Origin: Arachnia rubra
GTDB taxonomy: Bacteria > Actinomycetota > Actinomycetes > Propionibacteriales > Propionibacteriaceae
Reading direction: 5' to 3'
Length of the DNA: 64,000 bases
Assembly: GCF_019973735.1 (NCBI RefSeq)
Contig: NZ_AP024463.1
Location: 248,001 to 312,000 of the forward strand
In this document: positions 8,972-17,725 of the stretch, one piece after another
Layout: the number at the start of each line of letters is the position of its first letter
Position numbering within the stretch: position 1 is the first letter of the stretch
Notes under the pieces: model-generated
What the model was told of the DNA's origin: nothing
The model's database searches: none
Seen by the model: only the letters and a program-made list of their open reading frames with translations
Position numbers and translations under genes: made by a program

Positions 8972-9970
8972 TTATGACGTAGCAAAGCTAACGACGAGCT
9001 TGCCGCGGACGTGCCCTTTAGCTAGTTCAACGAAGGCGCCACGTACGGCTTCGATTTCGAAGGGATACGTGTGAGCGATAGGTAACCTAACAGCGCCGGT
9101 TGCCACCAAGTCGGCGACCGTCGCTAGGTCCTCAGGGTGCGCATGCCGTGAACCCGTGAACCGTGCTCCACCGAAAATAGCCTTTGGCGAGGGTACAAGG
9201 GTTCCGATGGCGGAGCCGTGCAGACCAAGAGAGTGCCCAAGTTGGACATAACCGCCCCCATAACAGTCCAACAGCTTTGTGATAGGGCCTGGCGCTGCAG
9301 CGAGGATTTGGTCCTTAACTCCTGCATCGTGCGTGACGGGAATGACTCCGAGTGAGCGCAAGAAATCGACATTATTCGCTCCGACAATACCGATTACCGT
9401 TGCGCCGCGTTGCATCGCGAGCTGCACTGCCAGCGAACCGACACCACCGGCGGCGGCGCTGATAACAATGATGTCAGTATGCTGTACATCTATTTCGCGC
9501 AGAGCACCGCAAGCAGTCTGAGCGACGACGCCGAGCGCTGCGGCGCTCTCGAAACTAAGCGCCTTTGGTTTGTGGATGACGTCTTCGACGGGCGCCACCA
9601 CATGCTCGGCCAGTGAGCCACTTTTCGTTTTCGTTCCAGGCGCTCCCCTCAAGGTTCCAAGAACGGTGTCGCCGACGGCGAGACCGTTCGTGCCACCACC
9701 TACCGCATCAACAATTCCCGCGAAGTCGCGTCCTACACGTTTTGGAAAGCTGGGCATGAACCACTGCGCTGGCTTAGGTATGGCGTTAGCGAAGCCAACG
9801 AGTCGAAGACGTGGATCACCACTGAAAACCTTCTCGTCCATTGGGTTGAGTGCGGCTGCTTTGACGGCGATCCGGGTCTCACCGTCACGGGGCTCGGGCG
9901 CAGGTACATCGACCATCTCCAACACCTCTGGTCCGCCAAACCTTCTGTACTCGATAGCTCTGCTCATCAC
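8972..9970 (-). CDS. MDR-family NADPH:quinone oxidoreductase-like enzyme
   Basis: The 332-residue medium-chain dehydrogenase/reductase has an N-terminal GroES-like domain (RRFGGPEVLEMVDVPAPEP, AVKAAALNPMDEKV, GRDFAGIVDAVG) and a Rossmann fold with the nucleotide-binding run SAAAGGVGSLAVQLA. It lacks the structural-zinc cysteine cluster, as expected for zinc-independent quinone-reductase or crotonyl-type members. The substrate is unknown. It is divergent from the MarR gene at 10055, with an AT-rich 84-bp spacer, an arrangement typical of MarR control of an oxidoreductase that meets electrophiles or quinones. GC content looks lower than in the core genes. Confidence 0.85.
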   Translation of the reverse strand: MMSRAIEYRRFGGPEVLEMVDVPAPEPRDGETRIAVKAAALNPMDEKVFSGDPRLRLVGFANAIPKPAQWFMPSFPKRVGRDFAGIVDAVGGGTNGLAVGDTVLGTLRGAPGTKTKSGSLAEHVVAPVEDVIHKPKALSFESAAALGVVAQTACGALREIDVQHTDIIVISAAAGGVGSLAVQLAMQRGATVIGIVGANNVDFLRSLGVIPVTHDAGVKDQILAAAPGPITKLLDCYGGGYVQLGHSLGLHGSAIGTLVPSPKAIFGGARFTGSRHAHPEDLATVADLVATGAVRLPIAHTYPFEIEAVRGAFVELAKGHVRGKLVVSFATS

Positions 9971-10054
9971 GTCCTCCTCGTTGTCGTTTGTGCGTCAAGT
10001 CTTGCCGGCCGCTTGCATGTGGCATGCGGCAAGTTATTATTGTAACCATATAAT

Positions 10055-10594
10055 ATGAGTAGCGTACTAGATAGGGTGGGTATGGACAAGAAAATCTCAA
10101 CTGTGCTTCCAGTGGTAGAGCAGGCCGTGTTGGCCTTGCGGCGGTTGAGCAGTGCACTGGCGGTGAGCAATCGTGTGGTCGGTGCTCGGCTCCACATCAG
10201 AAGCTCTGATCTCGTAGTACTTGACACGCTGCATCAAGACGGCCCACAGACACCGACTGAACTGGCTTACCGCACGCGGACCCATCTTGCGACGATGACG
10301 GGGGTACTTGCCCGGTTGGAACGTGACGGGTGGGTTGAGCGGCGTCGTAATGAAGCTGATCGCCGCTCCGCCAGCATCCATGCGACTGGTGTCCATCGTC
10401 TAACAGATGCCTATGCGCAGGCCAATGAACGTCTTGCTGGTCTACTAGTTTCGTGGACGCTAGATGAGGTGGTCATGCTGACGCGCTTCCTCTTGGAAGC
10501 GAGTGAGATCGTTATGGCATTCGTCGAAGATGCCGATGAAGAAGTAGGCTACGTATGTTCATGTCTGCGTTCTGGCTCAGAGACGAGCAAATGA
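10055..10594 (+). CDS. MarR-family transcriptional regulator
   Basis: This is a winged-helix repressor of 179 residues. LHIRSSDLVVLDTLHQDGPQ is followed by TPTELAYRTRTHLATMTGVL (recognition helix) and the wing LERDGWVERRRNEADRRSAS, which is the MarR DRR motif. The start may be the ATG at 10055 or that at 10082. The stop overlaps the ATG of the next gene (ATGA), so the two are co-translated. It probably controls both itself and the divergent oxidoreductase through the AT-rich spacer 9971-10054; no perfect palindrome is obvious there. Confidence 0.85.
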   Translation: MSSVLDRVGMDKKISTVLPVVEQAVLALRRLSSALAVSNRVVGARLHIRSSDLVVLDTLHQDGPQTPTELAYRTRTHLATMTGVLARLERDGWVERRRNEADRRSASIHATGVHRLTDAYAQANERLAGLLVSWTLDEVVMLTRFLLEASEIVMAFVEDADEEVGYVCSCLRSGSETSK

Positions 10595-11316
10595 ACGATT
10601 GTAAACGCGTAGTTGCCGTATTCGGAGCGAACGGACTCACTGGACGCCTTCTCATCGAACAGCTACTCGACCGAGGTTGGTGTGTCAGGGCTATCACTCG
10701 TCACCCCGATGCGATCCAAGTAAGCACACCCCGTCTGGAAGTTGCGCGAGCGGACGCTACTAACCCTGCTCACGTCGCTGAAGTAGTGCAGGGATGCTAT
10801 GCTATTACTTCTGTACTTGGGGTGAGATACAGCAAGCATCCGATCAACTCCTATTCTGCTTCCGCACATGCCATCGTGGGGGCCATGCAAGCCCAGGCCA
10901 TCCGCCGACTGATCGTGACTAGCTCAATGGTCGTCACTGGCTGGCGCGATCCAGAGATGAACTGGTTCGCGCGGACGCTTATCACCCAGTTCCTTGAACG
11001 CATTGGGAGCACGCTTTACGACGACATGCGCCGCATGGAGCATATCGTGAGTCAAAGTGACCTTGACTGGACCATTATGCGGCCATTGGGCCTCGCGTCT
11101 ATGGATGCACCCACGAAATATGCTGTAGCTCGTGACCACATTGCTGGCAGGCAGACAGCTCGCCGTGATCTTGCTGCCGCTATCGCAGACCAGCTCGATC
11201 TTACGACTGACTTACGGGCGGCAGTCGCTATCGCTACGACGAACAAGACTCAGAACCTCCCGTTAACTATCTGGCGCGAAGGTATTAAACCAAATCTATT
11301 CGGACGGAGCCAATGA
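10591..11316 (+). CDS. NmrA-like NAD(P)-binding SDR protein
   Basis: The atypical short-chain dehydrogenase has a clear N-terminal Rossmann motif (VVAVFGANGLTGRLLIEQLL). ARADATNPAHVAEVVQGCYA and LIVTSSMVV follow, typical of NAD(P)H-binding NmrA/YwnB-like proteins that act as reductases or redox sensors. The ATG at 10591 overlaps the MarR stop; an upstream in-frame start at 10555 is less likely. It is the last gene of the low-GC cassette bracketed by two IS256 copies. Its stop codon overlaps a GAAGCTTATTCAC sequence (11315-11327) that looks like a single end of the MITE family. Confidence 0.8.
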   Translation: MNDCKRVVAVFGANGLTGRLLIEQLLDRGWCVRAITRHPDAIQVSTPRLEVARADATNPAHVAEVVQGCYAITSVLGVRYSKHPINSYSASAHAIVGAMQAQAIRRLIVTSSMVVTGWRDPEMNWFARTLITQFLERIGSTLYDDMRRMEHIVSQSDLDWTIMRPLGLASMDAPTKYAVARDHIAGRQTARRDLAAAIADQLDLTTDLRAAVAIATTNKTQNLPLTIWREGIKPNLFGRSQ

Positions 11317-11333
11317 AGCTTATTCACCAGGTT

Positions 11334-12226
11334 GGAACTGTCAGAGGAGCGGTGTGGGGGCCGGCCTGATCGGTTACGACTGGCATGTTGGAAGACGAGG
11401 TGATCAATCTCGTGGTCGGGGAGATCATCGATCAGAAGGAACTCGTAGAACGCTTGCTTGTGCAGGCGAGAGAACAGGGTGTGAGCCTGACCGGCCTGGG
11501 TGGTCTGCTCAGCCAGCTCACCAAGGAACGTCCTTGAGATGGCGTTGAACGCGGAGCTGATCGAGTATCTCGGTGATGAGTATGGTGAGACCCCGGATCG
11601 GTGAGAACATGCGCGATGGTACTAGGACGGAGACGATGTTGACGCAGATCGGTCCGGTCGCAACCGGTGGTTCCCCAGGATCGTGACGGATCATTCGAGC
11701 CTGTTATCGTGCCAAGCGCCGTGAGGAACGGTGGCGTCGAGAACCATCCTGATAGCTGTCTGCGATGGCCTGAAAGGGATCCCAGGGGCGTTCAACACCG
11801 CCTGGGAGCAGGCGGTCGTGCAATGTAGTGCATCGATCTACCTGCTTCCGCAATAGATTCTGTTGCACCGGTCGGCAGCACCGTGACGTGATTGTGGAGT
11901 CTCTCAAGCCGGTCTATACAGCCTCGTCCGAGTAGGCAGCGAAGGACAGGTTCGAGGAGATTACGGCCGAATGAGGCGAGTGTTATCCGGCGCTTGTCCA
12001 GCTCTGGCGCACCTCTTGGGCGCAGTATCGTGCCGTTCCTCGAATACGACGCCTGTGATTCGGCGGGTGATCTACACGACGAACACGCCCCGTGTCGATC
12101 AATACCCGTTACTGCAGAGCGGCCAGAGCGCAAGGCCATTGCCCCGGAACGAGACCGCCGCGATCAAGTGCTTGTACTTAGAAGGTGCGCTCGCCTGACC
12201 CCACACACCGTATTTCGGACAGACCC
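11334..12226 (+). mobile_element. decayed IS256-family copy, internally deleted
   Basis: The left end GGAACTGTCAGAGGAGCGGTG (from 11334, given here in part) and the right end, ending GGACAGACCC at 12226, match the ends of the IS256 copy at 7464-8852. Inside, plus-strand coding remnants read VGEIIDQKELVERLLVQARE (11420-11480), GGLLSQLTKERP (11500-11535) and later KPVYTAS and IVPFLEYDA. Many stops and deletions leave about 890 of 1390 bp. It is inverted relative to the other copy. Confidence 0.8.
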
Positions 12227-12271
12227 GCGGAGACCCCACCCAGGTACTGTCTGGCCGGGTAGCGTGGGGGT

Positions 12272-13201
12272 ATGCGTGAGGGGTGTTCGGGTGGTGAGGC
12301 CGAGGTGGTGGCGCGTGTCACGGCGTGGTTTGCCGACGCGGCTCGGACGTTGCCTTGGCGTTCGTCCGGCGTCACCCCGTGGGGTGTGCTGGTCAGTGAG
12401 GTGATGCTTCAGCAGACCCCGACGGCCCGGGTGGTGCCGGTGTGGGAGGCATGGATGGTGCGCTGGCCCACGCCGTCGGCGCTCGCAGCTGCGTCGCCGG
12501 ACGAGGTGCTGCGGGCCTGGGGACGGCTGGGCTACCCGCGGCGTGCGCTGCGACTGCGGGCGGCCGCCGAGGCGGTCGAGGAGCGTCACGGCGGCGAGCT
12601 GCCGGAGACGGAGTCCGACCTGCTGGCGCTACCCGGCGTCGGCTCCTACACGGCGGCGGCGGTCCTGGCTTTCGCCTATCGCCGGCGGTCCCTGGTGCTC
12701 GACGTCAACGTGCGGCGGGTCCTGGCCCGCGTCGACCAGGGCGTGGAGCATCCCGCCCGCTCGGAGACTGCGGGGGAGCGGGAACGCGGCTGGCGTTTCG
12801 TCCCGGACGACGACGAACAGGCATCGCTGTGGGCGGCCGCGTCGATGGAGCTGGGCGCGACGGTGTGCACCGCGCGATCGCCGAAATGCGACCCGTGCCC
12901 CGTGGCGGCTCATTGCTCTTGGCGGGCGAGGGGCTACCCGGCCTGGGACGGACCGCCGCGGGTGGCGCAGTCCTGGGAGGGAACCGACCGGCAATGCCGG
13001 GGCTGGATCATGGCGGCGCTGCGCGGGTCGCCGTCACCAGTGCCACTTGGTGACCTGGCCTGGCCCGACGACGTCCAACTGGCCCGCTGCGCTGACTCCC
13101 TGGTGGCCGACGGACTCGCCGTCCGCCACGGACCACGCCTGTCCCTCCCAGGCTTTGAGCCCGTCCCGGCAGACAGCGACGACGAACCGGCCGTGGCATG
13201 A
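12272..13201 (+). CDS. mutY: A/G-specific adenine glycosylase MutY
   Basis: This base-excision repair enzyme removes adenine mispaired with 8-oxoguanine. Visible are WGVLVSEVMLQQTPTARVVP (conserved start of the glycosylase domain, with the catalytic Glu), the helix-hairpin-helix LLALPGVGSYTAAAVLAF, and a C-terminal [4Fe-4S] cluster motif of spacing C-x6-C-x2-C-x5-C (CTARSPKCDPCPVAAHC). The 309 residues leave a reduced C-terminal domain compared with E. coli MutY, as is common in actinobacteria. The start is the ATG at 12272. The gene begins 45 bp after the IS256 remnant, marking the return to core sequence. Confidence 0.93.
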   Translation: MREGCSGGEAEVVARVTAWFADAARTLPWRSSGVTPWGVLVSEVMLQQTPTARVVPVWEAWMVRWPTPSALAAASPDEVLRAWGRLGYPRRALRLRAAAEAVEERHGGELPETESDLLALPGVGSYTAAAVLAFAYRRRSLVLDVNVRRVLARVDQGVEHPARSETAGERERGWRFVPDDDEQASLWAAASMELGATVCTARSPKCDPCPVAAHCSWRARGYPAWDGPPRVAQSWEGTDRQCRGWIMAALRGSPSPVPLGDLAWPDDVQLARCADSLVADGLAVRHGPRLSLPGFEPVPADSDDEPAVA

Positions 13202-13208
13202 GGCTGGC

Positions 13209-13778
13209 ATGATTCCCCTGACGACCGCTCGGCTGAGCCTGCGCCCGTTCGCGGACACGGACCTCGAATTCGTCAGAGAGGTTCACACCAGTCCCGCGCT
13301 GATGCGTTTCATCCCCGCCGCCTACACGCCAGACGATAACGCCGCCCGCCGCATTCTGCAGCGGTTCATGACCCTTCGCGATCATCCACAGCAGGGTTTT
13401 AGCCTCGTCGAGCTGCGTGGTGGTCCGGACGCCGGCACGCCCGTCGCGCTGATCCTGGTGAAGCCGATTCCTCCCTCCGGCGGCGGCGAACCCAAGGACG
13501 TGGAGATCGGCTGGCGGCAGGCCCCGGCGCATTGTGGGAATGGCTACGTCACCGAGGCCGCTCAGGCGGTGCTTGAAGCGTTGCTGGATGCCGGCATGCC
13601 GAGGGTCGTCGCGGTCACCCATCCGGACAACCTCCCGTCGCAGGCGGTCGCACGGCACATAGGCATGGAGCGCGTCGGGCTGACCGACGCCTACTACGAC
13701 ACTGAAACCCTTCTCTTCCGGGCGGCACCGCTGACCCTGACCGAGGCCCAGCAAGACAGCCGAGTTTCTGCTAATTGA
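13209..13778 (+). CDS. GNAT-family N-acetyltransferase (RimJ/RimL-like)
   Basis: The 189-residue acetyltransferase begins LTTARLSLRPFADTDLEFVR, the classic opening of RimJ/RimL-type GNAT proteins. VEIGWRQAPAHCGNGYVTEA contains the acetyl-CoA pyrophosphate-binding segment, with a GNGY variant of the usual Q/RxxGxG. THPDNLPSQAVARHIGMERV is the conserved C-terminal helix-strand. The ATG at 13209 follows the mutY stop by 7 bp, so the two genes are probably co-transcribed. The acceptor is unknown. Its stop lies inside a repeat unit shared with the DUF4143 locus. Confidence 0.85.
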   Translation: MIPLTTARLSLRPFADTDLEFVREVHTSPALMRFIPAAYTPDDNAARRILQRFMTLRDHPQQGFSLVELRGGPDAGTPVALILVKPIPPSGGGEPKDVEIGWRQAPAHCGNGYVTEAAQAVLEALLDAGMPRVVAVTHPDNLPSQAVARHIGMERVGLTDAYYDTETLLFRAAPLTLTEAQQDSRVSAN

Positions 13779-13836
13779 CTGATTCAAGTCCTGCTAATTG
13801 ACTGATTCAGATCCTGCTCATTGTATGATTCGAAGG
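13768..13836 (+). repeat. 23-bp tandem repeat x3 before DUF4143 ATPase
   Basis: There are three units of period 23: CTGCTAATTGACTGATTCA+AGTC (13768-13790, first base degenerate), the same core +GATC (13791-13813), and a diverged CTGCTCATTGTATGATTCG+AAGG (13814-13836). The last unit abuts or overlaps the start of the ATPase gene. A 25-bp stretch including one unit (13761-13785) recurs perfectly after the gene at 15120-15144. Confidence 0.9.
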
Positions 13837-15107
13837 TGGGGTACACGCGCAGGATCCTAGATACAGAGCTGGACGAACTGTTCGGGGTGCTCGCCGCGCT
13901 TGCTATCGACGGCGCCAAGGGAGTCGGGAAGACCACCACCGCAGAGCAGCGAGTGGCCGATGTGGTCCGCCTGGATTCGAGGGCGAGCCGGGAGGCAATC
14001 GAGGCTGAACCCGAACAGTTGCTGACCCACCCCCGCCCGCTTCTACTGGACGAATGGCAGAAGGTCCCTGCCGTGTGGGATGTCGTGCGGCGCTCTGTCG
14101 ACAGAGACCGGTCCGGTGGGCAGTTCCTGCTGGCTGGGAGTGCGACCCCGGTGGCTGGGGCCACTGCGCACTCAGGGGCGGGTCGGATCGGGCGTCTGCG
14201 GATGAGACCGATGACGTTGTCTGAGCGCGGCGTCGCCGAGCCCACGGTGAGTCTGCGGGAGCTGCTATCTGGAAGCCGGGGATCATTAGCAGGATCGACT
14301 AGGTTGCGGCTGAGTGACTACGTGGAGGAGATCGTTGCCTCCGGCTTTCCGGGAATGCGTGATCTGCCCGCACGTGCTCTGCGATTCCAGCTTGACTCCT
14401 ACTTGCATAATGCAGTGGACCGTGATGTTCCCGACCAAGGGCTAGCGGTACGCCGGCCCGAGGCGATGCTGGCGTGGCTGCGCGCCTATGCCGCTGCCTC
14501 TGCCACGACCGCGAGCTATTCACAGATCCTGGACGCCGCCACCCCAGGGCAGAGCGATAAGCCCGCGCGTTCGACGTCCGTCGCCTACCGGGATGCGCTG
14601 GCCGGCATCTGGCTTCTTGACCCTGTTCCTGCATGGGTGCCGGTTGGCAGCGGGCTCACCCGTCTTGGTCAAACTCCGAAGCATCATCTGGCGGATCCAG
14701 CGCTGGCTGCGCGATTGCTGGATCTCGCCCCTGGCTCGCTCCTTGGCGGGGAGAATGAGTCTGGCGGGTCGCGGGCGGGCGGCATGCTCGGCCGACTGTT
14801 TGAGTCCTTGGTGACGCTTTGCGTCCGAGTCCCTGCCCAGGCTGCCGAGGCCTCTGTGAGCCACCTGCGGACCCGTAATGGAGACCACGAGATCGACCTT
14901 GTCCTCGCGCGGGGAGACGGCCGGGCTCTGGCCATTGAGGTGAAGCTGGCAAACACGGTCACCGACCGTGACGTGAGACATCTTCAGTGGTTCACACAGC
15001 GTATGGGAAACAGTCTGCTCGATGCGATCATCATCAACACTGGACCCAATGCCTACCGGAGGTCGGACGGAGTCGGAGTTGTGCCGCTTGGCCTGCTGGC
15101 CCCCTGA
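13836..15107 (+). CDS. AAA_14/DUF4143 ATP-binding protein
   Basis: The protein has an N-terminal AAA-type ATPase and a C-terminal DUF4143 domain. Walker A reads DGAKGVGKTTTAEQ, and Walker B/DEW reads RPLLLDEWQKVPAVWDVVRR. GQFLLAGSATP is the sensor segment. The C-terminus has a nuclease-like core, DHEIDLVLARGDGRALAIEVK, of the Glu/Asp-x(n)-ExK type. The function of this family is not established. The start is taken as the GTG at 13836 (MGYTRRILDTELDELF, the usual opening); a TTG at 13821 is possible. Perfect 25-bp direct repeats flank the gene, and a deleted relative with its own 23-bp repeats lies near 46.6-47.0 kb. Confidence 0.85.
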   Translation: MGYTRRILDTELDELFGVLAALAIDGAKGVGKTTTAEQRVADVVRLDSRASREAIEAEPEQLLTHPRPLLLDEWQKVPAVWDVVRRSVDRDRSGGQFLLAGSATPVAGATAHSGAGRIGRLRMRPMTLSERGVAEPTVSLRELLSGSRGSLAGSTRLRLSDYVEEIVASGFPGMRDLPARALRFQLDSYLHNAVDRDVPDQGLAVRRPEAMLAWLRAYAAASATTASYSQILDAATPGQSDKPARSTSVAYRDALAGIWLLDPVPAWVPVGSGLTRLGQTPKHHLADPALAARLLDLAPGSLLGGENESGGSRAGGMLGRLFESLVTLCVRVPAQAAEASVSHLRTRNGDHEIDLVLARGDGRALAIEVKLANTVTDRDVRHLQWFTQRMGNSLLDAIIINTGPNAYRRSDGVGVVPLGLLAP

Positions 15108-15119
15108 CCAGACCGTCTG

Positions 15120-15144
15120 CGAGTTTCTGCTAATTGACTGATTC
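15120..15144 (+). repeat. right copy of 25-bp direct repeat flanking DUF4143 gene
   Basis: CGAGTTTCTGCTAATTGACT plus GATTC is identical to 13761-13785. The two copies bracket a segment of 1334 bp holding only the DUF4143 gene. The end of the convergent phosphotransferase-like gene (15130) lies inside it, so the last codons of that gene are encoded by the repeat. Confidence 0.9.
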
Positions 15145-17574
15145 GCTGTTTGGGACTGTTACTTGACCCTGGGTGCCGTCGACGGTGACCGGCTGGCCGT
15201 CGGCGAGGGTGCTGGTCGCTCCGGGGATGCCCAGCACCGCGGGGATGCCGTACTCCCGGGCGACGATCGCGGCGTGTGAGAGCCGGCCGCCCGTCTCGGC
15301 GACCACCCCGGCGGCGAGCGCGAACAGCGGCGTCCAGGCGGGATCGGTGGCCCGGCACACCAGGACGTCGCCTGCCTGCAGGCGTGGGAAGTCGTCGGGG
15401 CCGGTGATGATCCGTGCGGGGCCGGTGACCCGTCCGGGGCTCGCTGCCACTCCTGACGCCGTGTCCCCGTCCTCAGACTCCCGGCCTTCGTGCCAGGCCG
15501 CCTCGGCCATGGGGCGGGCCCAGCGGCGTCGCGCCACGATCCCGGCGACGTCCACCGCCGACCCGCGTAGCCAGGCCAGCAGCTCATCCTCCGTCAGGAA
15601 CTTCACGTCACCGGGGGCCGGGATGAGACCAGCCTGCGACATCCGCCGCCCCGCCTCCAGAGCCAGGGCCCGCAGCGCGGCGCAGAACTCCTCCGTGTCC
15701 ACGACGGAGGCTTCACGCATCACATACCCGGCGCGGTAGTCGTCGACGAGCCGGAGGAAACGACGACGCAGGAAACGGGGCAGCCGCAGGACCGTCTTGG
15801 TGACGAGCTGCTCGTGCGTGGAGCGGGCCGCCGACGGCCTGCCGTCAGCGTGGTCCATCATCGCGACGACCCGCAGGAAGCCCGGCAGATCCTCCCGCCA
15901 GGCGGTGCTGGAGAAGGGCTGGTACATGCGGGTGGTGCGGGCGCCGTAGTCGGCAAGGAAGTCCTCGACGGCCCGCCACCAGGTGGGATCCGCCTCGCGG
16001 ACCGCTTCGGCGTCGATCTCTTGGGCGCAGAGCAGCTCCCTCACCCGCTCCGGCGCTGAATCAGCCAGGGCGTGGAGCCGGCGGTCGATGATCATCGTCG
16101 CGTAGTCCAGGTCACCGAGCAGGTCGAACTGGGTGGCCTTCACCCGGGCCAGCCGCAGCCACACGTCGAGCCATCCGCCGCGCAGCGCGTTGGGGACCAG
16201 GTACTCGACGAACCGGAAGCGTGCCCACGCCCCGGCCTCGCGCACGGCCTCCGTGAAGACGCCGGCCAGTGCCTCATCGGAGAGATTCTCTTGTGCCAGC
16301 GCGGCAAACCTGGCGGCGGCCTCCCGCATCCGGGCGCCCGGGCCGTCGGCCCAGCGCCGCGGATCCGGTTTCCTGAGCCGGGCTACCCGGAATATCCCGA
16401 GCGGGACTCCCCAGAGGCAGACCCGCGGATAGGCGATGCGCGCGATGCCGTCGTCGTCCATCGCGACCAGGTCGTGAGGGCTGAGCCGGATGCCTGCGAT
16501 CCCGGAAACATCGCGGATGATGCCCACCAGCAGCCGCACCATGAGCAGGTCCAGGGGGTAGGGCGAGGGGAAGTGCTCGATGAGGTCGGTGCGGATGAAC
16601 CGTCTCAGTCTTCCTGGCCGCTGTTTTCCTGGTCGCCGCGCGCTCTGGGCGGTGGTGTCCGGCGACGCGTCCGGCCCGGTGATGGTGGTGATGGGCCGGG
16701 CCTGCAACAGCCAGAGCGTGCCGCCGGCGATCGCCCACTCGATATCCATCGGGGTTCCGTAGTGGGCCTCGACGTCGCGAGCGAGTCGCGCGATCCGGAG
16801 CACGTCGCGGTCTGTGAGACAGAGTGCCCGACGTTCCTTGTCCGCGACGGTGGTGGTCACGGTACGACCGTCCGGTTCAAGGTCGATGCGGGTGGTTTTG
16901 TCGCCGGGGCTGCGCCGGGTGACCTGTCCCCCACGGACGGTGAACGAGTCCGGGGTGACCGATCCCGAGACGACGCTCTCGCCAAGTCCCCACGCGGCAT
17001 CGATCACGACCTCGTCGCGCCGGCCGGTCACCGGGTCCGCGGTGAATGCGACCCCCGCGCTGTCGGCGGCCACCATCGACTGCACAACGACGGCCAGCCG
17101 CACCACGTCATGGGCGAAGCCACGCTCGGCGCGGTAGGCGATGGCCCGGTCCGTCCACAGCGACGCCCAGCAGCGCCGGACCGCCGACAATACGTCCGTA
17201 TCCCCTGTTACGCCGAGGAAGGTCTCCTGCTGGCCCGCGAACGACGCCTCGGGCAGGTCCTCGGCGGTGGCGGAGGACCGCACCGCGACCGGCCCCTGCC
17301 CCAGGTCCTTCAGGGCAGTTAGCACTCCGGCCTCTAGGCCGTCCGGGAGGGGAGCGTCAGCGACCAGCGCCCGCACCGCCTCGTGGTCGCCGGCCTCCAG
17401 CAGCGCCGTCAGGTCGGCCTGCAGTGGGGCGACGGCGCTCCGGTAGGCCTCAGCTGTGATGCAGAAGCCGTCCGGGACGGGGAAGCCCGCGGCGATCAGC
17501 TCACCGAGGTTCGCCCCCTTGCCCCCTGCCAGCGAAACGTCGGCGGCGCGGACGCGGTTCAGTGAGATGAGCAT
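15130..17574 (-). CDS. rifampin phosphotransferase-like PEP/pyruvate-binding protein
   Basis: The 814-residue protein has an N-terminal ATP-grasp PPDK_N domain (GGKGANLGELIAAGFPVPDGF, VRSSATAEDLPEASFAGQQE, GVAFTADPVTG) and a long helical middle region (residues ~330-700). It ends in a phosphohistidine domain, GGRLSHAAIVAREYGIPAV, with the swivelling His. The TIM-barrel of true PEP synthase or PPDK is absent, and this layout is that of rifampin phosphotransferase (Rph), which inactivates rifamycins with ATP. The real substrate is not proven. It lies 151 bp downstream of a TetR gene on the same strand, and a good AAGGAG site precedes the ATG. Its last codons fall in the 25-bp repeat at 15120, so its C-terminus may be altered. 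Confidence 0.8.
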   Translation of the reverse strand: MLISLNRVRAADVSLAGGKGANLGELIAAGFPVPDGFCITAEAYRSAVAPLQADLTALLEAGDHEAVRALVADAPLPDGLEAGVLTALKDLGQGPVAVRSSATAEDLPEASFAGQQETFLGVTGDTDVLSAVRRCWASLWTDRAIAYRAERGFAHDVVRLAVVVQSMVAADSAGVAFTADPVTGRRDEVVIDAAWGLGESVVSGSVTPDSFTVRGGQVTRRSPGDKTTRIDLEPDGRTVTTTVADKERRALCLTDRDVLRIARLARDVEAHYGTPMDIEWAIAGGTLWLLQARPITTITGPDASPDTTAQSARRPGKQRPGRLRRFIRTDLIEHFPSPYPLDLLMVRLLVGIIRDVSGIAGIRLSPHDLVAMDDDGIARIAYPRVCLWGVPLGIFRVARLRKPDPRRWADGPGARMREAAARFAALAQENLSDEALAGVFTEAVREAGAWARFRFVEYLVPNALRGGWLDVWLRLARVKATQFDLLGDLDYATMIIDRRLHALADSAPERVRELLCAQEIDAEAVREADPTWWRAVEDFLADYGARTTRMYQPFSSTAWREDLPGFLRVVAMMDHADGRPSAARSTHEQLVTKTVLRLPRFLRRRFLRLVDDYRAGYVMREASVVDTEEFCAALRALALEAGRRMSQAGLIPAPGDVKFLTEDELLAWLRGSAVDVAGIVARRRWARPMAEAAWHEGRESEDGDTASGVAASPGRVTGPARIITGPDDFPRLQAGDVLVCRATDPAWTPLFALAAGVVAETGGRLSHAAIVAREYGIPAVLGIPGATSTLADGQPVTVDGTQGQVTVPNSESVN

Positions 17575-17725
17575 GACAACTCCTTACGGCGAAGACAGGA
17601 GCGTGGGAGGCGGGCAGCAGCCATATCTGGCGTGGTGACGAACGTGATCAGAACGGTGGATCGCGGCAGCCTGATGCTGGACAAGATCGTTCCGCACAGG
17701 ATCGCAGCTAGCGCCCGGCCCGCTC

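Noticed and set aside
12543..13778. Long open frame overlapping mutY in another register
   Set aside because: Its first 220 codons are Arg/Pro/Ser-rich shadow of mutY; only the last 189 codons (from ATG 13209) are the real GNAT gene.
13768..13836. Three 23-bp units considered as a tiny CRISPR array
   Set aside because: The units are directly tandem with no spacers, and there are no cas genes.
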